Of a DNA stretch of 7,414 bases, positions 1 through 4,439 are shown piece after piece; the first letter of the stretch is position 1, and each line of letters starts with the position of its first letter. The stretch comes from Rubrobacteraceae bacterium (lineage in GTDB: Bacteria; Actinomycetota; Rubrobacteria; Rubrobacterales; Rubrobacteraceae). The notes beneath the pieces are model-generated. The model had not been told where the DNA came from. It did no database searches and saw only the letters and a list, made by a program, of their open reading frames with translations. The position numbers were made by a program, and so were the translations under genes. The stretch is taken from positions 1 through 7,414 of the forward strand of contig JARDZQ010000077.1 of the NCBI GenBank assembly GCA_029240775.1. Direction: 5' to 3'.

Positions 1-102
1 ATCCTACCGGGCCAGTGCTTCAGGACCCCTTTTCAGACAGTCTCATAGAAGCGTTCTCGGAAGTTCGAGTAAGCTCCCAACTACGGCTGCGCAAGCCGGT
101 AA
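1..102. other. Non-coding stretch downstream of the receiver gene
   Basis: No convincing gene is seen here. On the minus strand it is the region just after the stop codon of the receiver gene. A small inverted repeat lies at 84-98 (CGGCT, five-base loop, AGCCG), five bases beyond that stop. It is not followed by a T-rich run on the minus strand, so it is at best a weak terminator candidate. The open frame running through the region on the plus strand has arginine-, serine- and proline-rich composition and is a shadow of the receiver gene. Confidence 0.4.
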
Positions 103-486
103 CTAGCCTGACGAGAAGTCGCGCGTTCGCAATACGCCGACGAGCTGCTCCACCGTGTTTCCTATCTTCTCGCTTGACTCCCTCTTGTGCAGCACTTTGT
201 CCGCCCCCGCCTCTAACGCCCGGGCGCAGCGTTCCAGGCTTCGATCGCTCACGAGCGCCACCACTGGCAACTCACGTAGTGGCTCGAGCAGTTCGATTCC
301 GTCCCCGTCCGGTAGATCTAGGTCGACGACTGCACAGACTGGCTTTTCCTTTGCGTCGCCCAAGATACGCCGTGTCTCAGCAATCGAGCCGGACTGGACA
401 CTATCCAAGCCCGTTCGCCATTTGAGCAAGAGCGCTAGGCCCTCGCGAAACAAAGCGTGTTTCTCGACAAGCAATAGCCAACTCAT
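103..486 (-). CDS. Stand-alone NarL-type response regulator receiver (REC) protein
   Basis: A 127-residue protein that is a single receiver domain with no DNA-binding or enzymatic output domain. The opening (LLLVEKHALFREGLALLL) is the beta1-alpha1 signature of NarL/FixJ-family receivers. The motif VVDLDLPDGDG gives the likely phospho-acceptor Asp55; Ser80 after beta4 and Lys101 (GADKVLHK) fit the switch positions. The beta1 acidic pair that binds Mg2+ is partly lost: VEKH stands where VDDH is usual, so Glu8 remains but Lys9 replaces the second acid. The start is supported by a good Shine-Dalgarno GGAGG (plus-strand complement at 497-501) ten bases before the ATG. Such lone receivers usually pass signals by protein contact. 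It points away from the protease, and no partner histidine kinase is visible in the window. The gene is intact, so degeneracy may be functional rather than decay. Confidence 0.85.
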   Translation of the reverse strand: MSWLLLVEKHALFREGLALLLKWRTGLDSVQSGSIAETRRILGDAKEKPVCAVVDLDLPDGDGIELLEPLRELPVVALVSDRSLERCARALEAGADKVLHKRESSEKIGNTVEQLVGVLRTRDFSSG

Positions 487-1230
487 TTCTGTAGCACCTC
501 CAGATCACGTGTGTACGACCGCCTACTTGTCTTCTTTACTGCTGCCTCGCAGATTCGACGTAGGGCCACAGCCAGCGTCGTCATCGGTGGGATAGTCCGC
601 TGGCGAAACGTGGCACGCAATAGCCTGGCCCTTCGTGGCCAAAATCGCCTCGGAGGCAACCTCTTACCCCTCCGGCGAGACGAACCCCTAGCCCTTCGAT
701 TCCGAGAGGCGCTACCTCGGTCCTCTGGACTTGTCCGCCTTTCGACGGCTCGGCTTCCGCGAAGGGACCCGCCGCTTTGCACCCTCATACCTGGCGACTG
801 GTTCCTCATTTTCTAGCACCGTCACAGTAGAGTTATGCCTCCGAGAGGACCGATAAATACTCAAGGACCCAGCCTTTGCAAACAAATACTTTTGCTGACG
901 CTCCGTTTCGCCCTTGTATGTCAACCAGCTACGAGTTGTCCGATCCAAGCGTGTGACGCTAAGAGCGATATGGTTTGGGGTCAAAGAGGGAGTATTAAGC
1001 AGACCGGGAAACCCAACTCGGGCACATGGAACATAATGTGGGCAAAGGAGACCGAGTACGAGACGAGCGCGATGTCTAGTGGTCGGCTCACCCGTCGCGA
1101 AGGACCTCGTCCCAGCTTTGCCGCGCGCGACTAGGCAGCTTCCCCCATACGGATCTCCGAGAATACCTGGCTTCCAAGCAGCGTAAGGTGAATATAGCCC
1201 CCTGGGCGTACGAAGACAGTCGAAGGGGGG
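487..1230. other. Long gap with no recognisable gene
   Basis: I find no recognisable gene on either strand. The open frames present (minus 712-1287, plus 511-816 and 835-1134) are rich in Arg, Ser and Pro, lack convincing ribosome binding sites and match no family I know. The stretch must contain the promoter of the minus-strand receiver gene, but I could not identify a clear -35/-10 pair. Short perfect inverted repeats occur at 626-641 (TGGCC, six-base loop, GGCCA), 647-657 (GCCTC-G-GAGGC) and 948-960 (AGCGT-GTG-ACGCT). By eye, base composition in about 800-1230 is lower in GC than in the flanking genes. A heavily decayed gene cannot be excluded. Confidence 0.5.
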
Positions 1231-1239
1231 ATGCGACAA

Positions 1240-1268
1240 GCCCGTCTTGCTGCTATAGTTGCACCCAC
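1240..1268 (+). promoter_or_regulatory. Candidate extended -10 promoter ahead of the S8 protease
   Basis: TG-C-TATAGT at 1251-1259 fits an extended -10 element (TGnTATAAT with one mismatch). It is flanked by GCCCGT at 1240-1245 and CCCAC at 1264-1268. The same three blocks in the same order surround a TGnTATAGT box at 2939-2947 upstream of the sigma gene. No good -35 is present at 16-18 bases, which extended -10 promoters can tolerate. Transcription from here would give a leader of about 160 bases. This is pattern matching by eye without mapped transcript ends. Confidence 0.3.
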
Positions 1269-1314
1269 GACACATAGAGGATACCAACCACAGTACGCGC
1301 GTAGAGGCAGAGAA

Positions 1315-1350
1315 ATCCGCCCCGCAAATATGGGTACCAGAGGGGCGGAT
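1315..1350 (+). promoter_or_regulatory. Nine-base-pair stem-loop in the protease leader
   Basis: ATCCGCCCC at 1315-1323 is the perfect reverse complement of GGGGCGGAT at 1342-1350, leaving an 18-base loop that itself contains the palindrome GGTACC. The stem is strong and lies about 75 bases before the protease start, inside the predicted leader. It has no T-tract after it, so it is more likely a leader structure (attenuator, RNA-stability or protein-binding element) than an ordinary terminator. It does not match a riboswitch I recognise. Confidence 0.4.
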
Positions 1351-1388
1351 GGAGTCAGTGGTGCAACCGGCTACGAGAAGACGTTGAG

Positions 1389-1400
1389 ACGTTGGTGTAT
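1389..1400 (+). repeat. 12-base motif ACGTTGGTGTAT, copy 1
   Basis: The identical 12 bases recur at 3704-3715, upstream of the anti-sigma-like gene. The match continues with gaps (three differing bases, then CTG, one differing base, then C). Copy 1 sits 25 bases before the protease ATG and overlaps a TGTATAGA block that also recurs before the anti-sigma-like gene (3755-3762). It is a candidate regulator- or sigma-binding site shared by the two transcription units; chance similarity is possible. Confidence 0.3.
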
Positions 1401-1425
1401 AGACTGTCTCTTATGGGGGAAGAAA

Positions 1426-2757
1426 ATGTCTTCAGCATTGCCGAGATGCCGAGCCATGACGGGGGCGCTTGTCCTGGCGCTTTGCCTGCTACTTCTGTCG
1501 GGGACCGCAGATCGTGCTCAAGCTCTACCCATCGTGGGTAGCCTCGTGCCGGGCGAGATCATCATCAAGCTGACTCCCAATGCCCCAAGAGAAGCAATAG
1601 AAGTGATAAACGACAGATACAACACGCGGGTGAAGGAGCGCTTCCTGGACAGTGCGAACACAGACATCTACCTGCTCGAAATAACGGACGGCTCGAGCAC
1701 GAAAGACAAGCTCGATAAGATCATTGGCGACAAATTGCGTATCATCGAGTACGCCGAGCCCAACTTCTTCGCCGAGGCACCCGAGGCGGCACGCAGGCAC
1801 AGGGCTTTCCCTACTAATGACGCCGTGCCGACCGATGACCGTTACTCTCAGTTCCCTTACGCGGCCTCTGCCCTCAACCTCTCAAGCGCGCACGCAGTCA
1901 GCAAGGGCGAAGGCACCACGGTCGCCGTTGTGGACACCGGCGCGCAGCTCGGCCATCCTGCGTTGAAGACGAACTTCGACGGGGTGGCACGCTACGACTT
2001 CGTAGACGACGACAAGAACCCTTCGGAGCCTAGTTTCGCTCGCGACGAGGTCAGCCGCAATAACGAGGTGGTAGGGCACGGTACGCACGTAGCAGGCATA
2101 GTAGACCTCGTGGCGCCCAAGGCGAAGATCATGCCGCTCCGGGTTCTGGACAGAGAAGGGTACGGCACGTCTTTCCACATCGCGGAGGCGATCTCATTCG
2201 CTGATAGCAATGGAGCGGATGTGATCAACCTCTCCCTCGGCATGCCGGACCCGACCTTGCTGGGGTTGGCTCCACCGAAGCTGCTCCGAGAAAAGGTCGT
2301 GGAGGCAATCCGAGATGGCGCGGTAGTCGTCGCCGCTGCAGGCAACTACAACAACTCCGTGCCGACTTACCCTGCTGCCCGGGGGTCTACCGCTGACGAC
2401 GACGATGGTCTTTTGGCAGTGACCTCCGTGAACTGGAAGGAGAGGAAATCAGATTTCGCCAACTACGGATTGTGGGTGGACATCGCTGCGCCTGGTGAGA
2501 ATATCTTGAGCACCTACCCGCTCAGCACGTACGCGTATTGGAGCGGCACTTCCATGGCGGCGCCTTTCCTGTCGGGGCAGGCGACGCTTATCCACTCAGT
2601 AGAGGGCTCGCTCGACCCTGCTGGCATAGAAGTAAAGATACGCTGTAGCGCGCGGCCTATATCCCAGGACCCGACCCACACTATGCTGGGGGCGGGCCAC
2701 ACCGACGTTGGCGCCAGCCTAGAGCAAGCCCCCGACTCGAACTGCCATTTACTCTAG
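1426..2757 (+). CDS. Secreted subtilisin-like (S8) serine protease with propeptide
   Basis: A 443-residue pre-pro-protease of the subtilisin/S8 family. Residues 1-33 form a signal peptide: short basic n-region, hydrophobic core GALVLALCLLLLSG, and AQA before a likely cleavage site, so it is exported. Residues about 40-117 (from PGEIIIKL to EYAEPNFFAE) resemble the I9-type intramolecular chaperone propeptide. The catalytic domain spans about 138-435 with Asp170 (VAVVDTG), His218 (GHGTHVAG), oxyanion Asn307 (VVAAAGN) and nucleophile Ser376 (SGTSMAAP). All four are present, so it should be active. Two late cysteines (407, 440) could pair. There is no C-terminal anchor or sorting signal. The frame stays open upstream to 1231, but ATG 1426 is chosen because GGGGGA at 1415-1420 lies five bases before it and the signal peptide follows at once. 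A second ATG at 1456 is possible. A stem-loop follows the stop, so it is probably transcribed separately from the sigma operon. Confidence 0.92.
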   Translation: MSSALPRCRAMTGALVLALCLLLLSGTADRAQALPIVGSLVPGEIIIKLTPNAPREAIEVINDRYNTRVKERFLDSANTDIYLLEITDGSSTKDKLDKIIGDKLRIIEYAEPNFFAEAPEAARRHRAFPTNDAVPTDDRYSQFPYAASALNLSSAHAVSKGEGTTVAVVDTGAQLGHPALKTNFDGVARYDFVDDDKNPSEPSFARDEVSRNNEVVGHGTHVAGIVDLVAPKAKIMPLRVLDREGYGTSFHIAEAISFADSNGADVINLSLGMPDPTLLGLAPPKLLREKVVEAIRDGAVVVAAAGNYNNSVPTYPAARGSTADDDDGLLAVTSVNWKERKSDFANYGLWVDIAAPGENILSTYPLSTYAYWSGTSMAAPFLSGQATLIHSVEGSLDPAGIEVKIRCSARPISQDPTHTMLGAGHTDVGASLEQAPDSNCHLL

Positions 2758-2780
2758 GTACTAACCGAAAGTCTCTTGCG

Positions 2781-2831
2781 CGCCGAGGGAGTGTCCCGAG
2801 CTCTCCACGAGGGAAAGCTCTGGACTCGGCG
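2781..2831 (+). terminator. Probable terminator stem-loop after the protease
   Basis: CGCCGAG at 2781-2787 pairs with CTCGGCG at 2825-2831. Nested inside, GAGCT-C-TCC (2798-2806) pairs with GGA-A-AGCTC (2812-2820) around a five-base loop, with a single C-A mismatch. The structure starts 23 bases after the protease stop codon, where an intrinsic terminator is expected. It lacks a T-tract, as many actinobacterial terminators do, so it could instead be an RNA 3'-end stabiliser. Confidence 0.45.
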
Positions 2832-2929
2832 AGCCCGCAGGTAGCCCGTCGGCACGGCGCCTTGGAACACACGCCTGGTACCCGGCAAGAGCTTGTCAGA
2901 CAGGGACACCTTTACCGTAGAGCGTCTAG

Positions 2930-2953
2930 GCCCGTGTCTGTTATAGTGCCCAC
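2930..2953 (+). promoter_or_regulatory. Candidate extended -10 promoter ahead of the sigma gene
   Basis: TG-T-TATAGT at 2939-2947 fits an extended -10 element, with GCCCGT at 2930-2935 before it and CCCAC at 2949-2953 after it. This repeats the arrangement upstream of the protease (1240-1268). No strong -35 lies at the usual distance; TTGTCA at 2893-2898 is too far upstream. A start near 2954 would give a leader of about 150 bases to the TTG codon at 3102. An alternative TTGACT at 2954-2959 lacks a well-spaced -10. Confidence 0.3.
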
Positions 2954-2968
2954 TTGACTCAGGATAGG

Positions 2969-3007
2969 CTCTTCGCTGGGTATCTTGGAATCGCGTCCAA
3001 GCGAGAG
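2969..3007 (+). promoter_or_regulatory. Leader hairpin upstream of the sigma gene
   Basis: CTTGGA at 2984-2989 is the perfect complement of TCCAAG at 2996-3001. The lower stem extends as CTCT-t-CGC (2969-2976) with GCG-AGAG (3001-3007), leaving an internal loop on the 5' side. With the hairpin at 3040-3063 it makes the predicted leader of the sigma gene strongly structured. I do not recognise it as a known riboswitch class. Confidence 0.3.
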
Positions 3008-3039
3008 GTCCACGAAGGGGCATCGTTCAAGCCTGGTGA

Positions 3040-3063
3040 CGAGCCGCTAGGAGCTAGGGCTCG
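3040..3063 (+). promoter_or_regulatory. Strong hairpin carrying a Shine-Dalgarno-like sequence
   Basis: CGAGCC-g-CTAG (3040-3050) pairs with CTAG-GGCTCG (3054-3063) through ten base pairs with one bulged G and a GAG loop. The only good Shine-Dalgarno-like sequence before the sigma gene, AGGAG at 3049-3053, forms the top of the stem and the loop. It could hide or present a ribosome binding site, or act as an attenuator; no T-tract follows. Confidence 0.4.
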
Positions 3064-3101
3064 CGATTAGTGCCAGGTCAGACAAGCGTACTGTCACTGC
3101 A

Positions 3102-3638
3102 TTGGACCGAGATCTCATCCGGGCTTGCCGCAATGGCCAGGTCGGGGCGTGGCGACTCCTGCTTGACAAGTATCAGCGGATTGTGTTTTCCGTACCACGG
3201 AAGTATGGACTCTCTTCGGAGGACGCCGCCGACATTACGCAACTTACGTTCACCATCTTGTTCCAGAGCCTTGATACTTTGCGAGAGGACAGCACCCTGG
3301 GCGCGTGGCTGACCACCGTAGCCCGCCGCCACACCTGGCGACTGCTCGACCGCAAGCGCCGTGAGGAAGCTGGCGGGTACGGGAGTTCGAACGAGAGCAC
3401 CTCGATGCTGGCGAACACCGGTACCGACGATGTGGAGCGCTGGGAATTGACCGAGTGGTTAGACCACGGTCTATCCCTTGTCGGCAAGCCTTGCCGGGAT
3501 CTTCTGTTCGCCCTTTACTTGGATTCGAAGCAGCCGTCTTACGCCGAGGTCGCTGCCCGCCTGGGCATGGCCGTCGGCAGCGTGGGGCCTACCCGAATCC
3601 GCTGCCTGGAGCGCTTGAGGCAGGCGCTGGGTGAGTAG
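3102..3638 (+). CDS. ECF-type RNA polymerase sigma factor (sigma70 family)
   Basis: A two-domain sigma factor of about 178 residues, the usual ECF length. Sigma-2 covers about residues 12-86: DAADITQLTFTILFQSL is region 2.2 (core RNA polymerase contact) and STLGAWLTTVARRHTWRLLDR covers regions 2.3-2.4 (-10 recognition and melting). A variable linker (87-115) leads to sigma-4 at about 120-176, with the helix-turn-helix SYAEVAARLGMAVGSVGPTRIRCLERLR for -35 recognition. There is no C-terminal extension. The start is uncertain. TTG 3102 is the conservative choice but has no clear ribosome binding site. The frame stays open back to 3051, and an ATT at 3066 lies 12 bases after AGGAG (3049-3053), which would add 12 residues. 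The sigma factor presumably directs RNA polymerase to a small regulon. The next gene downstream is anti-sigma-like, which suggests it is held inactive until a signal arrives. Confidence 0.9.
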   Translation: MDRDLIRACRNGQVGAWRLLLDKYQRIVFSVPRKYGLSSEDAADITQLTFTILFQSLDTLREDSTLGAWLTTVARRHTWRLLDRKRREEAGGYGSSNESTSMLANTGTDDVERWELTEWLDHGLSLVGKPCRDLLFALYLDSKQPSYAEVAARLGMAVGSVGPTRIRCLERLRQALGE

Positions 3639-3803
3639 CGCCAAGCGGTCACCGTGACAGGGAGCTATGAGCCGTCGGGGGAGCGCTATCGCTCGAGCGG
3701 CACACGTTGGTGTATTTTCTGCCGGTGCGGCAGACATCTGATATATAGATGAGATGTATAGAGTCGGAAGTCAGCGTGGGATCTTCCCAGAAACAGAGAA
3801 TAG
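3639..3803 (+). promoter_or_regulatory. Palindrome-rich spacer between sigma and anti-sigma-like genes
   Basis: This 165-base gap contains five short inverted repeats: GTCAC-C-GTGAC (3648-3658), GAGCG-CTAT-CGCTC (3681-3694), the palindrome CGCTCGAGCG (3690-3699), TCTGCCG-GTG-CGGCAGA (3718-3734), and CATCT with AGATG (3735-3751). It also contains copy 2 of the 12-base motif and an AT-rich patch (3741-3762) that could hold a -10 element. None of the repeats is followed by a T-tract. The spacer probably controls the anti-sigma-like and CHAT genes separately from the sigma gene, by an internal promoter with operator, or by partial termination or RNA processing. Confidence 0.4.
3704..3715 (+). repeat. 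12-base motif ACGTTGGTGTAT, copy 2
   Basis: This is an exact match to 1389-1400 before the protease gene, directly followed by the TCTGCCG/CGGCAGA palindrome. It is about 90-100 bases ahead of the anti-sigma-like start. Spacing to the downstream gene differs between the two copies, which argues against both being the same promoter element and slightly favours an operator, or coincidence. Confidence 0.3.
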
Positions 3804-4433
3804 ATGCCAGGGTCTAAGATGCGAGTAGAATTCGGCCGTCTCGTCGACTGGGTGGAAGGTCGCCTGCCCGAAGACGAGGCACGGGCCGTCGAAGAACAGG
3901 TGGCAAGAGCCGACAGCAGAACGCTCGCCGATGTCGCATGGCTGCGCAAGTTCGTCAAGGCCACGGATAACGCCGTCCTCGAGTCGCCGCCCCGGGAAGT
4001 AAGGGATGCGTTAATAGCTCGCTTCGAGGCTTATGCGAACGGCCAGCGGACGCCTGGCTTACTAAAGCGTGTCCTTGCGAGTTTGACCTTCGAGAGCGAT
4101 CTGCGTCCGGCAGTAGGTCTGAGAACCGCCGGTGCCCAGCAGGCGCGCAGGCAGCTCGTCTACTCCGCGGGCGCGTTCGATGTCGTCCTGAACCTTCGGT
4201 CCCGCGTGCCCGACGAGAACCTCGTCCTCGACGGCCAAGTATTACCCCGCGAAGACCAGGAGCTGAAGCCCTTTAGCGTCCAGCTGCTGTATGGCGGAAC
4301 GGAACTCGGCCTGACCGCCACAGACGAGCTGGGCAGCTTCGCTCTCCGGGATATACCGCCCGGTGTCTACGACATAGTCCTCAGCACCGACGAGGAAGAA
4401 ATATCGATTGCGCCCGTCGACCTGAGCGCGTAA
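3804..4433 (+). CDS. Anti-sigma-like soluble protein: helical N-domain plus beta-sandwich
   Basis: A 209-residue protein with two parts. Residues about 8-75 are predicted helical (FGRLVDWVEGRLPEDEARAVE, then VAWLRKFV), resembling the helices of anti-sigma domains that normally coordinate zinc. The protein has no cysteine at all, so any sigma binding must be zinc-independent. A linker (about 76-112) leads to a beta-rich C-domain (113-209). Its ending TDELGSFALRDIPPGVYDIVL matches the carboxypeptidase-regulatory-like beta-sandwich pattern (GxF, then PPGxY). No signal peptide or membrane segment is seen, so it should be cytosolic, unlike most ECF anti-sigmas. Its position after a sigma gene and before a CHAT protease suggests it is the sigma inhibitor and the protease substrate; this is inference. 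ATG 3804 has a weak ribosome binding site. ATG 3819 (five residues shorter) has AGGG six bases upstream and may be the true start. Confidence 0.75.
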   Translation: MPGSKMRVEFGRLVDWVEGRLPEDEARAVEEQVARADSRTLADVAWLRKFVKATDNAVLESPPREVRDALIARFEAYANGQRTPGLLKRVLASLTFESDLRPAVGLRTAGAQQARRQLVYSAGAFDVVLNLRSRVPDENLVLDGQVLPREDQELKPFSVQLLYGGTELGLTATDELGSFALRDIPPGVYDIVLSTDEEEISIAPVDLSA

Positions 4434-4439
4434 GAGGTG
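4434..4439 (+). promoter_or_regulatory. In-frame stop/restart junction before the CHAT gene
   Basis: The anti-sigma-like gene ends with TAA at 4431-4433. One GAG codon follows, then the GTG start at 4437, all in one reading frame. There is no independent Shine-Dalgarno at a normal distance (AAGAGG abuts the GTG). Translation of the CHAT gene therefore probably depends on ribosomes finishing the upstream gene and re-initiating. Readthrough of the TAA would give a fused protein of about 1,170 residues. Confidence 0.5.

Noticed and set aside
483..809. 108-residue minus-strand frame ending in a four-base overlap with the receiver gene start
   Set aside because: The overlap looks operon-like, but the protein is a low-complexity Arg-rich sequence with no recognisable domain. 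The receiver gene has its own good ribosome binding site.
712..1287. 191-residue minus-strand open frame in the long gap
   Set aside because: Arg/Ser/Pro-rich composition, no recognised motif, no ribosome binding site noted, and it overlaps the predicted promoter of the protease.
1231..1425. In-frame N-terminal extension of the S8 protease
   Set aside because: It would bury the signal peptide 65 residues inside the protein. ATG 1426 has a GGGGGA ribosome binding site and is followed directly by the signal sequence.
1483..1485. Cysteine 20 of the protease as a lipoprotein lipobox
   Set aside because: It lies in the middle of the hydrophobic core with leucines after it, and the -1 residue is Leu rather than a small residue.
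2954..2986. TTGACT ... TATCTT as a sigma70 promoter
   Set aside because: The spacer is 21 bases, too long for a normal -35/-10 pair.
3070..3312. GTG-started frame overlapping the sigma gene
   Set aside because: It is out of frame with the clear sigma-2/sigma-4 coding sequence and has no recognisable content.
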